From assembly GCF_900186835.1 (NCBI RefSeq), contig NZ_LT906448.1, forward strand, positions 1,240,001-1,304,000: a stretch of DNA of 64,000 nt. Direction: 5' to 3'. The notes beneath the pieces are model-generated. The model saw nothing but the letters and a program-made list of their open reading frames with translations, made no database searches and was not told the DNA's origin. The position numbers and the translations under genes were made by a program. Source of the stretch: Pasteurella dagmatis. GTDB taxonomy: Bacteria; Pseudomonadota; Gammaproteobacteria; Enterobacterales; Pasteurellaceae. This document shows positions 50,690 through 59,403 of this stretch, one piece after another (position 1 is the stretch's first letter; each line of letters begins with the position of its first letter).

Positions 50690-51265
50690 ATGAAAAAACT
50701 ATCATCAATTGGCTTGATCATATTATTTAGCTGCGCACTTACCGCTTGTGACAATAAAAGTACTGCTGTAACAAAAACTGCAAATAATACTGCGCAAACA
50801 AAATCAGAAGTTGTACTTGATGAAACGGCACAATTTAAAAAAGATTATGAAGCCATTATCAAATGGAATAATATAGAAACACAAAAGATTCAAGAACAAA
50901 TAGCGATTATTCAAAAAAGAATAGTGGAACAACAAGATCCAACTAAGAAATTAACTACTGAAGAAGCTACTACATTAGTCACCAACCTCAAAAATACTAT
51001 TGCCCAATCTATCAATGAACTTGATGCTCTCAATATTAAAGACCCTGACTTACAAGAACTTACCAACAAAATGAAACAAGGTAACAATCTTGCTCAAGAA
51101 AGCTTTGAAATTTCAATTACCGCATCAAGTAAACCAGCTGAAGAAACACCAAAATATCGAGCTGAATTCGAAGCAAAAATGAAAGAGCTACAAGCGCTAA
51201 ATACTGAAGTGGGAGAGCTCAATAGAAAAGTGGGTGAAAAATACAGAAGTTTACATTCTAAATAA
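50690..51265 (+). CDS. Tandem-array lipoprotein, copy 2
   Basis: 191 residues. MKKLSSIGLIILFSCALTAC with lipobox LTAC (Cys20), then linker and helical domain with AQFKKDYEAIIKWNN and LDALNIKDPDLQEL, the same two landmarks as the neighbours. Long heptad-rich helices at the C-terminus (FEAKMKELQALNTEVGELN) could form a coiled coil. TATAAT at 50631-50636 and TTAAGGA are its own expression signals. Confidence 0.82.
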   Translation: MKKLSSIGLIILFSCALTACDNKSTAVTKTANNTAQTKSEVVLDETAQFKKDYEAIIKWNNIETQKIQEQIAIIQKRIVEQQDPTKKLTTEEATTLVTNLKNTIAQSINELDALNIKDPDLQELTNKMKQGNNLAQESFEISITASSKPAEETPKYRAEFEAKMKELQALNTEVGELNRKVGEKYRSLHSK

Positions 51266-51342
51266 CAAGACGCTAAATAGCTAAATAACTTATTTGGCTA
51301 TTTTTTATTTAAACAATTTAAAGTAAAACTTTTAAGAAAATA

Positions 51343-51351
51343 ACTGCACTT
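51343..51351 (-). repeat. Decayed USS in the spacer before lipoprotein copy 3
   Basis: ACTGCACTT, one base from ACCGCACTT, in a spacer duplicated before copy 4. Confidence 0.55.
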
Positions 51352-51435
51352 TTATATAAAAACGGTTCTTTAGATAAATCCAAAATGGATAAATATTTTA
51401 TTTTTAAACTGGTTATATTTATTTAAAGGAAACTT

Positions 51436-51996
51436 ATGAAAAAACTCTCATCAATTGGCTTAGCTATTATGCTTGGCTGCTCACTTGTCGCTTGTGACAA
51501 TGAAAATACCGCTGATACTACTGAGACAAAAACAGAAACACTTATCTATGCCACAAATGCACAATTTAAAAAGGATTATGAGGCTATTCAAAAATGGGAC
51601 AAATTCTCAAAAGATAGATTTCAAAAACACATCGATATAATGACAAAAAAACTTATTGCACATAAGCCACCAGCAAAAAAAATTACAGAAGAGGAAATAG
51701 ATGAATTAATTGATAATATGCAACAAACTGTCGAAGAAACTTCCGATGCATTAGACAATCTCGATATTAAATCCCCTGACTTCGAGGCGTTTTTAGAAAA
51801 TAAAAAAGAATTTTATAGTCGTACAGAAGAGATGCTTACGACTGCATATGAGTCAATGACAAAGTCTCCAGAAGAAGTGCTTGAATATAAAGCTAAAGTA
51901 GAGAAAATCATTCAAGAATTAATCGAAATCCGGAAGGAAGATGAGAAGATGGATAAAGAAATCAAAGAAAAATATAAATTTTCAACACCCAAATAA
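51436..51996 (+). CDS. Tandem-array lipoprotein, copy 3
   Basis: 186 residues. MKKLSSIGLAIMLGCSLVAC with lipobox LVAC (Cys20) followed by Asp, then AQFKKDYEAIQKWDKFSK and LDNLDIKSPDFEAF. Rich in Glu and Lys, largely helical. The 5' part and about 110 bp of upstream DNA are nearly the same as for copy 4, showing a recent duplication that included the promoter region. Confidence 0.82.
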   Translation: MKKLSSIGLAIMLGCSLVACDNENTADTTETKTETLIYATNAQFKKDYEAIQKWDKFSKDRFQKHIDIMTKKLIAHKPPAKKITEEEIDELIDNMQQTVEETSDALDNLDIKSPDFEAFLENKKEFYSRTEEMLTTAYESMTKSPEEVLEYKAKVEKIIQELIEIRKEDEKMDKEIKEKYKFSTPK

Positions 51997-52076
51997 AGGT
52001 AAAAATCCATAAACAAGTCAAACAGTTTTTAGTTATTTTCTTATTAAAATCAATAACCAAAACTTATAAAAAAATA

Positions 52077-52085
52077 ACCACACTT
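52077..52085 (-). repeat. Decayed USS in the spacer before lipoprotein copy 4
   Basis: ACCACACTT, one base from the USS core but at a different position from the paralogous site at 51343-51351. Confidence 0.55.
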
Positions 52086-52167
52086 TTATATCATACAGGA
52101 TTCATTAAAATCCCAAATGGATGAATATTTTATTTTTAAACTGGCTATATTTATTTAAGGAAAACTT

Positions 52168-52731
52168 ATGAAAAAACTCACATCAATTGCCTTAGCTATT
52201 ATGATTGGCTGCTCGCTTGTCGCTTGTGACAATGAAAAGACCACAGGTACAACAACAGAAAATATTCAATATACTGCAGATGTACAATTTAAAAAAGACT
52301 ATGAAGCTTTAGAAAAATGGGACAAAGCCTCAAAAGTGAAAATTGAAAAGCACTTCGACGTAATAACACAAGAATATTTCAAACATAAACCATCTGGAAC
52401 AAGAACGACAGAAGAGGAAGCAATAGAATTCACTAATAAAATGAAAAAAACTGTCGAAGAAATTTTTGATGAATTAGAGGAACTCAATATAAAATCCCCT
52501 GAGCTAGAAGACTTCATCGAACACCAAAAGGACTTTTATCGGTTAGCAGAAAAAACACTGGAACTCACATATATACTGCTAACAAAATCACCAGAAGAAA
52601 AGCTTGAATATCAATCTGAATCAGATGAAATTACGAAGGAGTCCCAAAAGTTCGAGGATGAAGAGAGTAAACTGCGTAAAAAAATCGAAGAAAAATATAA
52701 AAGTTTAATGCAAAAAGAAAAGAGTAATTAA
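52168..52731 (+). CDS. Tandem-array lipoprotein, copy 4
   Basis: 187 residues. MKKLTSIALAIMIGCSLVAC with lipobox LVAC (Cys20) then Asp; VQFKKDYEALEKWDKASK and LEELNIKSPELEDF; ends in a charged coiled-coil-like stretch. Closest to copy 3. The gene converges on znuD, with a USS between them. Confidence 0.82.
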   Translation: MKKLTSIALAIMIGCSLVACDNEKTTGTTTENIQYTADVQFKKDYEALEKWDKASKVKIEKHFDVITQEYFKHKPSGTRTTEEEAIEFTNKMKKTVEEIFDELEELNIKSPELEDFIEHQKDFYRLAEKTLELTYILLTKSPEEKLEYQSESDEITKESQKFEDEESKLRKKIEEKYKSLMQKEKSN

Positions 52732-52763
52732 AACCCATAAAAATCAAAACGTTCGAAAAAATG

Positions 52764-52772
52764 ACCGCACTT
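52764..52772 (-). repeat. USS between lipoprotein copy 4 and znuD
   Basis: ACCGCACTT, exact core, with TTCGAAAAAATG before it. Confidence 0.85.
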
Positions 52773-52872
52773 AATTGTGCACTCTTCATCAGAGAAGGCA
52801 TATATCACAAAAAAGGCACAAATTAAAAAATCTGTGCCTTTATTAGTAATCCTATTCACTTAAAATCTAGAA

Positions 52873-55275
52873 TTAAAATTTAAAATTCATCCCCACATTA
52901 ATACCACGTCCATTCTGTGGAATATAAGATAAAAATGAAGCATGATTATAGACTTTCACATTTAGCAAGTTGTTGGCATTCAAGAATAATGTATATTCAT
53001 TGTTGCCAATTCGTCCATCATAGCTCACTCCGGCATTCCACATCGTATGACCCGGTGTTGGCTTTTCTAAACGTGCAACTTTATTTTGTTTGAAAACACG
53101 ATAGAGCTGTGTATTAAAACTCACACCATTATCAAAATGACCATTTAGTTTTATCCCCAAACGCATTGCCGGCATACGAGGGGCATTGCCATCAGGTTGT
53201 TTTTCCCAGCCCGTTGGTTTTAAGCCAATAGGATTATAATTTTGATCATATGCTTGCTCATAACCAATTGGGAGCACTGGTAGATTTTTTAATTTACCTC
53301 GCACATAATCACCAAAAATTGATACATCATATGTTGATGAGATTTGATAACTAGCTTCTGCTTCTAATCCATAAATATTTGCTTCTGCTTGATTATAGCG
53401 ATATAAATGTAATGGATAATCACTACTTAACGAGCGTGAACAACGTCCATTTGCTCGCCAAGTACAAGTTGACTTATCGTTTAAAATGGCAGCATAAATA
53501 TAATTGGAAAACTGTTGGTAATAACCACTTAACTTAATCCCTAATTTTTCCCCAGAATAATCCCAACCTAATTCAATATTATTTGAACGCTCTTTTTTCA
53601 GATTTTTATTTCCAGCTTCAAAAGAATTTGTCGCTAAATGTTTTCCGTGAGCATATAGCTCTTGTGCGTTTGGTAAACGCTCTTGATGTGAAAAAATGAT
53701 ATTCAGCTGATGTCTATCATTAACTTGATAATTTGCTGAAAACGCATAAGAATAACCTTTTGACTTATGCGGTTGAGTAAGCTCTTGAGGCACTTGCTCT
53801 CTTGCAGGCACATTAAAGTGATATTTCATCGCAATACGCTGACGTTCCATTCTACCACCGATATCAAATTGCCATTTACCGAATTCAACACGCTCCATCA
53901 AAAATAGGCTTTGCTGATCTGTGGTATGATCAGAAAGAAGATTTTGCTTACGATATTCAAGTGTATGATTATCTAAAGCATAGCTATCTTGATATGTATG
54001 GCTCACCCCAATTAACCCACTAACATTAGCAATCGGCTGATGAATAAACTCAAGACGTGCGGAATAACCTTTATTTTTAAAAGAGTTATCCGAAATTGCC
54101 CCTGATTTTTCATCATGACGATAATCTACTTGTGCAACAGAAAAACGGACTTTATCTAAGCCTTTCACAGGATTTTTCCATTCACCACGTATATCCCAAC
54201 GTTGAGAATTTAACACAATATGCGGATCAGCATGCTGATGATCGTGGCTATTTGGTTCATTTGCATGGTGTGCATGACCGTGATTACATAAGTGCCCATG
54301 GCTATGCCATGATTTTTTTATACAATCAATACCCGGGTTATTATAATCAATATCCGTTTCTTCCATTAAAAATGGATAATGTTTTAAATAAGGCTTACGC
54401 CAATGTGCATCTGACAATAACACATGCATATAGTATTCATCGTATAGATGAGAATGTGCAGGTAAGCCATATTTATCTTTACGTTGGCTATATGAAGCAC
54501 CTAAATAACCTTTATCTCCCACCCAAGAAAGCCCAATACTACCACTTCGATTATCAACAAAACTATTAGCTAATTTATGCTGAGTACTCCCCTGATACTG
54601 ATAAGAAGGCGTACGATAATCACCCGCTTTTTTGTACAAACCTTCAAGGTGTAACGCAAAATGTTTTGATAATCCCACATCAAATGCTGCATTCACCAAA
54701 CGTTCATTGTCCACGCTGCCCGTTCTTAGGCCAACTTCCCCTTCAACACCAACAATTTCGGTAGTAGGAATTTTATTATCTACCACGTTGACAGCACCCG
54801 CAGCATTACCGGAACTATACAGTAACGTATTGACACCACGTAAAATTTCAATTTTTTTAGCTAATAGACTGTCCACAGTGACCGCATGATCAGGAGACAT
54901 AGATGACATATCCAACGTTTCAGTACCACTATTAAGCAGTTTAATACGTTTACCTTCTTGTCCGCGAATTACAGGAGCTGATGCACCACCTCCAAATTGG
55001 CTAGCGTGAATACCAAGTTCATTTGACAACGCATCACCAATATTACTCCCACGTTGTTTAAGGCTATACTCCGAGATAGTTTTTTCACTTGTTATGAGAC
55101 GACCTGTCAGTGGCGCGCCTTGTCTACTATCATTAAGTGCATCCACATGTATCGCATCAAGTTCAATATGGTTTCCTGTATTGGTTAAATTATTTTGTGC
55201 TACGGCTATTTGGCTATAAAGTCCCGAAATAACACACAATGATAAATACGAAATTTTTTTCATAAAATATGACAT
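52873..55275 (-). CDS. znuD: ZnuD-type TonB-dependent zinc receptor
   Basis: Outer-membrane receptor for zinc. 800 residues including a signal peptide (hydrophobic core in KKISYLSLCVISGLYSQIA, likely cut after AVA). Plug domain with GIHASQFGGGASAPVIRGQ; the 22-strand barrel ends in Phe. It resembles neisserial ZnuD in GSIGLSWVGDKGYLGASYSQ, YGLPAHSHLYDEY and ERLPNAQELYAHGKH. A long external loop (about 310-350) is packed with histidine and aspartate plus a Cys pair, as expected for zinc capture. The start is ATG 55275 or 55263; neither has a good Shine-Dalgarno. There is no USS in the gene. It lies beside the purL-flanked island. Confidence 0.92.
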   Translation of the reverse strand: MSYFMKKISYLSLCVISGLYSQIAVAQNNLTNTGNHIELDAIHVDALNDSRQGAPLTGRLITSEKTISEYSLKQRGSNIGDALSNELGIHASQFGGGASAPVIRGQEGKRIKLLNSGTETLDMSSMSPDHAVTVDSLLAKKIEILRGVNTLLYSSGNAAGAVNVVDNKIPTTEIVGVEGEVGLRTGSVDNERLVNAAFDVGLSKHFALHLEGLYKKAGDYRTPSYQYQGSTQHKLANSFVDNRSGSIGLSWVGDKGYLGASYSQRKDKYGLPAHSHLYDEYYMHVLLSDAHWRKPYLKHYPFLMEETDIDYNNPGIDCIKKSWHSHGHLCNHGHAHHANEPNSHDHQHADPHIVLNSQRWDIRGEWKNPVKGLDKVRFSVAQVDYRHDEKSGAISDNSFKNKGYSARLEFIHQPIANVSGLIGVSHTYQDSYALDNHTLEYRKQNLLSDHTTDQQSLFLMERVEFGKWQFDIGGRMERQRIAMKYHFNVPAREQVPQELTQPHKSKGYSYAFSANYQVNDRHQLNIIFSHQERLPNAQELYAHGKHLATNSFEAGNKNLKKERSNNIELGWDYSGEKLGIKLSGYYQQFSNYIYAAILNDKSTCTWRANGRCSRSLSSDYPLHLYRYNQAEANIYGLEAEASYQISSTYDVSIFGDYVRGKLKNLPVLPIGYEQAYDQNYNPIGLKPTGWEKQPDGNAPRMPAMRLGIKLNGHFDNGVSFNTQLYRVFKQNKVARLEKPTPGHTMWNAGVSYDGRIGNNEYTLFLNANNLLNVKVYNHASFLSYIPQNGRGINVGMNFKF

Positions 55276-55760
55276 ATAAATTTAAAAAGTTAATAAACGC
55301 ATGCCTTGCTAAACATACGCATCCAAGCTCCGTCTTCACACACTTTTCTGATCACCATCAATAACATCTGAAATGCATCCTTAGAAAGATAGCATAAGCG
55401 CCACATTCCCACTTGGTTGGAGAACCAAATATACTTCATGCCGATTCATTCAGATTTGAACAGTATGTCCCGGTTAGCGCTAAATTATTGTCTATATATA
55501 GATCAATAACAAGCTTTTTTTATAGCGTAAATTATCATGCAATTCCTAACTCTTCCTTAACGATAGAAAAGCGGATAGATTTTTTGACAGTAGAGCTCAC
55601 ATATAGCCTTAATATAGGACTATTTCTGGGCATTTACTCTAACTGAATGAGAAATGAAAAAACAATCATGACAGAGGGAATGCTAGAATAAGAGCTATCA
55701 TTTTGAGCCAACTTTTTAAAATATAAAAAATAAGATTACCCTTTATTACTCTCTTCCTAT
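55276..55760. other. Long non-coding spacer beside znuD
   Basis: 485 bp without a credible gene. It holds the purL remnant and, at 55485-55509, an AT-rich imperfect inverted repeat, TTATTG-T-CTATATATAG-AT-CAATAA. The 77-codon frame at 55413-55646 lacks a ribosome site and recognisable domain and is not called. Confidence 0.7.
55290..55358 (-). pseudogene. Degraded duplicate of the purL 3' end
   Basis: On the minus strand one frame reads EDGAWMRMFSKACVY then stop at 55290-55292, aligning with the PurL C-terminus [13 protein letters not shown]. The DNA alignment to the true purL end extends over about 60 bases (55299-55358), roughly 70% by eye, with a 1-base gap that breaks the frame upstream. 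It has the same orientation as purL, 4.1 kb away. It has no start and is not a gene. Confidence 0.6.
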
Positions 55761-56786
55761 TTAAAAAGGCACAATATCCAAATCTAACCTTCTTGCTAAT
55801 TGTAAAATGCGCTTTTTATCTTTTTGTTTACAGACAAATAAACTGTATAAATCTTGTTCCGTTTCAATATTTAACAACGTATAGTCACTCTTTTTCTCTA
55901 AACGCTCGACAATTTCATAAGGTTCAAGCGCTTTTTTCGGTAATTTGAATTTTTTACCAATTACGTCTGATAAGTATTCGCTTAACTCTTCATTATCAAT
56001 ACGCCAATCCGTATCAAACGAATCTAACATGGGTTGCAATAAAAAACGATAACTCAAAAATGCCAATTCAGGTTTATCACCTTCCTCTGCATAGCCTTGT
56101 TCGACTAAATCCAGTAGGCATTTTTCAGGCGCCTCTTGAATTTGTTGATAACGTTTTATAAATTCCTCTTTATCATGAATATTTAATAAAGTAGTGAAGT
56201 CATGTAATGCTTCTGTAATGTCAATTGGTTCTGGTGCATCAATATCTAATTTTTCGCACATAAAATCGACAGCTTCTTCAAGTAATTGCAGATAAGCATG
56301 ATAAGTGTCCTGACTTGGATCTAGCAACTGGCTATTACGCATTTCTTTGAACAGATTGCCCGTTGTTGGTGAGGTATAAAGCAACTCCATATCATCCTTA
56401 CCTTCATGATCTTGGCAAGGTATGCAAATAAAAGTGACATATTCTGTATTATAGTATTTCTTCAATGCTGGATTTAGCGGAGAAAAGAAATTGAATTTAA
56501 TCGCAAAAAATCGCCAATTGCCTCCCTCAATCATCTCCGCAGGACTAGGTGGTGTGATATTCGCCTTGTTCATCAGTTCTTCAAGGGGCGTATAAAAATC
56601 CTCATAGCCTGCTTGAGTTAAAAAATGACTAGCCAAATTTTTCGTCGCTTCTGGAATATCTTCAGGGTAATAATAATATTGTGCCTTTAACGCCATACCA
56701 AATGGTGATTTAGCGAAATAAAAACGATATTGGCAATGTTGTAAAACATAGTCTTCAATCTTTTTTAGCTTTTCGATGAGTGTCAT
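55761..56786 (-). CDS. Uncharacterised acidic protein, possibly DUF6630-like
   Basis: 341-residue soluble protein, no signal peptide or membrane segment. The N-terminal half is rich in aromatic residues ([21 protein letters not shown]); the C-terminal half (about 195-341) has [20 protein letters not shown] and [21 protein letters not shown], which recalls DUF6630 proteins, but I cannot confirm this. Start at 56786 because GGAG is well spaced there; 56798 also possible. Same strand as the secreted gene upstream (60 bp), so probably one unit. Confidence 0.75.
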   Translation of the reverse strand: MTLIEKLKKIEDYVLQHCQYRFYFAKSPFGMALKAQYYYYPEDIPEATKNLASHFLTQAGYEDFYTPLEELMNKANITPPSPAEMIEGGNWRFFAIKFNFFSPLNPALKKYYNTEYVTFICIPCQDHEGKDDMELLYTSPTTGNLFKEMRNSQLLDPSQDTYHAYLQLLEEAVDFMCEKLDIDAPEPIDITEALHDFTTLLNIHDKEEFIKRYQQIQEAPEKCLLDLVEQGYAEEGDKPELAFLSYRFLLQPMLDSFDTDWRIDNEELSEYLSDVIGKKFKLPKKALEPYEIVERLEKKSDYTLLNIETEQDLYSLFVCKQKDKKRILQLARRLDLDIVPF

Positions 56787-56802
56787 TTTGCTCTCCATTA
56801 AA

Positions 56803-56839
56803 AAGTGCGGTCAAATTTATCAAAATTCCTACCGCACTT
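56803..56839. repeat. Inverted USS pair between two island genes
   Basis: AAGTGCGGT at 56803-56811 and ACCGCACTT at 56831-56839. Together they can form an 8-9-bp stem with a 19-nt loop; T tracts are poor, so termination is uncertain. Confidence 0.75.
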
Positions 56840-56846
56840 TACTGAC

Positions 56847-57308
56847 TTAAAAATATATATCAACATAATCAGTCACAGGATCACAAGGGTTCTCCATTTG
56901 TTGTAAACGCCAATACTTGCGTTTTCCCGTTGCTCGGAATTCATACGTCCCCTGTCGTATACATGCTTTACCGTTATTAATATGATCAACACGTGTGACA
57001 ATTTCCCCTGTAAAAAGAAACGCTTTTTCATCAATCACCTTAATTTTGCCAAATAAAGAGACAAAATTCCCATTTAACTCTTGCATCCCTCTAATACTTA
57101 ACCCATCGGCATCTCTTAAGATATCCACTGAGCCAAACGTTTCCCAACTCACCCACTGTAAAGAAAGTTTGTGTTCCCCAACCAATTTATTTTCAATTTT
57201 AGTTATTTGCTCTGGCGTGAACAACTGAGGTTGAGCATTGACACTTAACCAACAAAGACTTCCCAAAAGGGCAACGTATAAGAACTTGAGGTATTGACGT
57301 TTTTTCAT
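56847..57308 (-). CDS. Uncharacterised secreted protein
   Basis: 153 residues with a signal peptide (KKRQYLKFLYVALLGSLCWL, likely cut after VNA at about 25). The mature part is beta-rich with two cysteines (GKACIRQG and NPCDPV) that could form one disulfide. It has no lipobox at the cleavage site. No domain recognised. It precedes the acidic protein gene and may be its partner. Confidence 0.75.
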   Translation of the reverse strand: MKKRQYLKFLYVALLGSLCWLSVNAQPQLFTPEQITKIENKLVGEHKLSLQWVSWETFGSVDILRDADGLSIRGMQELNGNFVSLFGKIKVIDEKAFLFTGEIVTRVDHINNGKACIRQGTYEFRATGKRKYWRLQQMENPCDPVTDYVDIYF

Positions 57309-57440
57309 AAATACAATCCTAATAAAAGCAAAAACAGCTTGTTTATTATACGATAGTATTGATTAAAAAACGGTTATTTTTGAAATACGTTGTTGATCGC
57401 GGTTGTTCATGTTGTGGTTTGTGATGAATATTTTATACTT

Positions 57441-57490
57441 TGGAGAAAAGGAAAGGCACTAGTAGGAATGCGAGTGCCATTGGAGAGGGT
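57441..57490 (+). pseudogene. Possible second purL 3'-end remnant, inverted
   Basis: The plus strand contains TAGGAATGCGAG (57463-57474), identical over 12 bases to the purL end (complement of 59420-59431). TGGAG..AAG...GGC precedes it, as in purL, if about 15 bases are deleted. GGCACT/AGTGCC also makes it a hairpin (57455-57478). The match is short, so chance is possible. Confidence 0.35.
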
Positions 57491-57594
57491 AAAACTTACG
57501 CTTAAAATGGAGTCTTACCTCAAGATAAATATTTTGATTAATTCCTTAAAATAGAGTGGAATTCATACTCTTGCTCTTAAGAAAACCATTATAT

Positions 57595-58113
57595 CTATGT
57601 ATTTTGGAATAACACGTCATATAATAAATTGAGAACAACAGTCCCTGATTTATAATACTTTATAATTGTGTCTATAGATGTATTACATGAATTGCCATGG
57701 GCAATATCATTCCTTAATTGAACTAAGGAATTTAGATCAGATTTAATATTCATTGATGTATTTAAATCTTTATGACGTCTAAGGCTATCTTTAAAACAAT
57801 TTTCCCACTTAGGATCAAATCTAGATAAATATTTTTCTATTATATTTGTTTTAGGATTACAAGAACTATCCATAATATCTTTCGTTATAAACTCTTTAAT
57901 CCTATTATGTGAATCAATGCAATCATCTTTTAGTTTATCACTAAGAATCTTTTTGAATAAAAATTCAATTCGTCCAGAACTTCTTACTACAGAATAATGA
58001 GTTAAATATTTAGAAATAGGAGATAATTTATGCTTACCATTACCAATAGTCTTCTTTATTTCTTCTAACTCATCAACAACTTCATCTATCTGCTTTTGCA
58101 AATCAGAATTCAT
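57595..58113 (-). CDS. HEPN-family putative ribonuclease (RiboL-PSP / MAE_28990-like)
   Basis: 172-residue helical protein. The C-terminal RNDIAHG gives the HEPN catalytic motif Arg134-x4-His139, typical of RNA-cleaving HEPN proteins in defence and toxin systems. The N-terminus is a coiled-coil-like helix (LQKQIDEVVDELEEIKKTI). It starts 11 nt inside the upstream DUF262 gene. HEPN proteins of this type are known to be linked with DUF262 genes. Likely role: RNA-targeting effector controlled by its partner (inference). Strikingly AT-rich, with no USS. Confidence 0.8.
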   Translation of the reverse strand: MNSDLQKQIDEVVDELEEIKKTIGNGKHKLSPISKYLTHYSVVRSSGRIEFLFKKILSDKLKDDCIDSHNRIKEFITKDIMDSSCNPKTNIIEKYLSRFDPKWENCFKDSLRRHKDLNTSMNIKSDLNSLVQLRNDIAHGNSCNTSIDTIIKYYKSGTVVLNLLYDVLFQNT

Positions 58114-59227
58114 ATACTAATCCAAATAAAATTTCTGATGCTCTTTCTATACGACCTTTTATATTTTCTATATTTGTAGTCCTTACAGAAGTAAAACTAA
58201 TAAATTTTTGGTCATTTAATAATTCTTTATATTTTGACAAATAATCAGTATGATTATTTTTCTGGAACCCAGACTGGCTAGCAAAATCTGCTGCTGCGCT
58301 AATAGCATCAAACATTGGAGGCGTGATCCTTCCTGTAAAAGAGTCCTTGTTTTGGTCAAACCGTTTAAACATATTATCTCCCAATATATCATTTAATATT
58401 GTTAGCATATTTTCAAATCTAGCTTTAAAAGATTCTTTTTTTTCGCACCCCATTTTCTGATACATGCTCATATAATTATTTAAGTATTTAACTAGGTTTA
58501 TACTTCTTTGATTTTTTTCAGGAAAGTTTTTTAAGTCACTCATAGCGAAATATCGTAATATTAACTCAAGATCAAACATTCTTGCATCATAACTCTTTGA
58601 GCCAAATGCAACTCTCCATAATTCACGTTCATTTAAATCAAATAAAAGTGTATTAAAATCACCTTGATATACACAATTTCTAATTTCTTGAGGTTTTAAA
58701 GCAGAACCACTAGTATTTATTCTCTCAAATATTTGATACATCCCTGTGTCATTTTGAGGATGCTTTTGTTCAAAAATAATTGCGTGAATAGTTGTTGTTC
58801 GAATTTTTCTCTGTTCTTCTTGAGTAAGCTCTAAGAAAGTTTTCCCTCTCCATCTATCATTAATAATTTCCGAGTTAACTAAGTTAAAGGTTTTCTCCGA
58901 GTCTTGAAATTTATTTCCTTTTATAAAATCAAAAATGGTCATTATTCTTTGATAACCATCAATAATCAACATTGATTCATTTTCTTGTTTAGCTAAGAAA
59001 ATACTAGGTACAGGTAAACCTAATAAAATAGAGTCGATAAATCTACTGGCTTCCTTTTTGTTCCAAACATATTTTCTTTGCAGTTCAGGTTTTAATAAAT
59101 CTCCTTCTTCATACATAGTTACTAATTCTCTAAAAGATAAATCAGCCCCCCAAGATGTAATATTAAACAAATCATCATTAGAATATGACTCTGTTTCCTC
59201 TTTAAACTCAGTTATTTTTTGTTCCAT
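58103..59227 (-). CDS. DUF262 (GmrS/ParB-like) NTP-dependent protein
   Basis: 374 residues. N-terminal DUF262 domain (about 28-240): LKPELQRKYVWNKKEASRFI, SILLGLPVPSIFLA and DGYQR at residues 90-94, the DGQQR-type motif found in GmrSD and SspE nucleases. FERINTSGSALKPQEIRN follows, another DUF262 hallmark. The C-terminus is helical; I see no HNH (GmrD/DUF1524) motif, so nuclease action may be left to the HEPN partner. Start ATG 59227 with GGAAAG upstream; TTG 59239 is unlikely. Lies 177 bp after purL on the same strand. Confidence 0.85.
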   Translation of the reverse strand: MEQKITEFKEETESYSNDDLFNITSWGADLSFRELVTMYEEGDLLKPELQRKYVWNKKEASRFIDSILLGLPVPSIFLAKQENESMLIIDGYQRIMTIFDFIKGNKFQDSEKTFNLVNSEIINDRWRGKTFLELTQEEQRKIRTTTIHAIIFEQKHPQNDTGMYQIFERINTSGSALKPQEIRNCVYQGDFNTLLFDLNERELWRVAFGSKSYDARMFDLELILRYFAMSDLKNFPEKNQRSINLVKYLNNYMSMYQKMGCEKKESFKARFENMLTILNDILGDNMFKRFDQNKDSFTGRITPPMFDAISAAADFASQSGFQKNNHTDYLSKYKELLNDQKFISFTSVRTTNIENIKGRIERASEILFGLVYEF

Positions 59228-59403
59228 AATTCTTTCCAAATATTCACTATACAGTTTAACAGATTAATTTTATAAAAATCATCTTATTATCAAACTCTAA
59301 TATATACATACATTTTAATAAATTAATACTTATAATAATCCATTTAGATTAGAACATATTCTTAATTTTAAGTATTATCTATTTTAAATATAGTAAAACG
59401 AAT

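Noticed and set aside
54096-54569. 157-codon open frame opposite znuD, rich in His and Tyr
   Set aside because: The composition simply mirrors the His/Asp-rich loop of znuD on the other strand; no start signal.
55413-55646. 77-codon frame in the znuD spacer
   Set aside because: No Shine-Dalgarno, no domain, odd composition; treated as non-coding.
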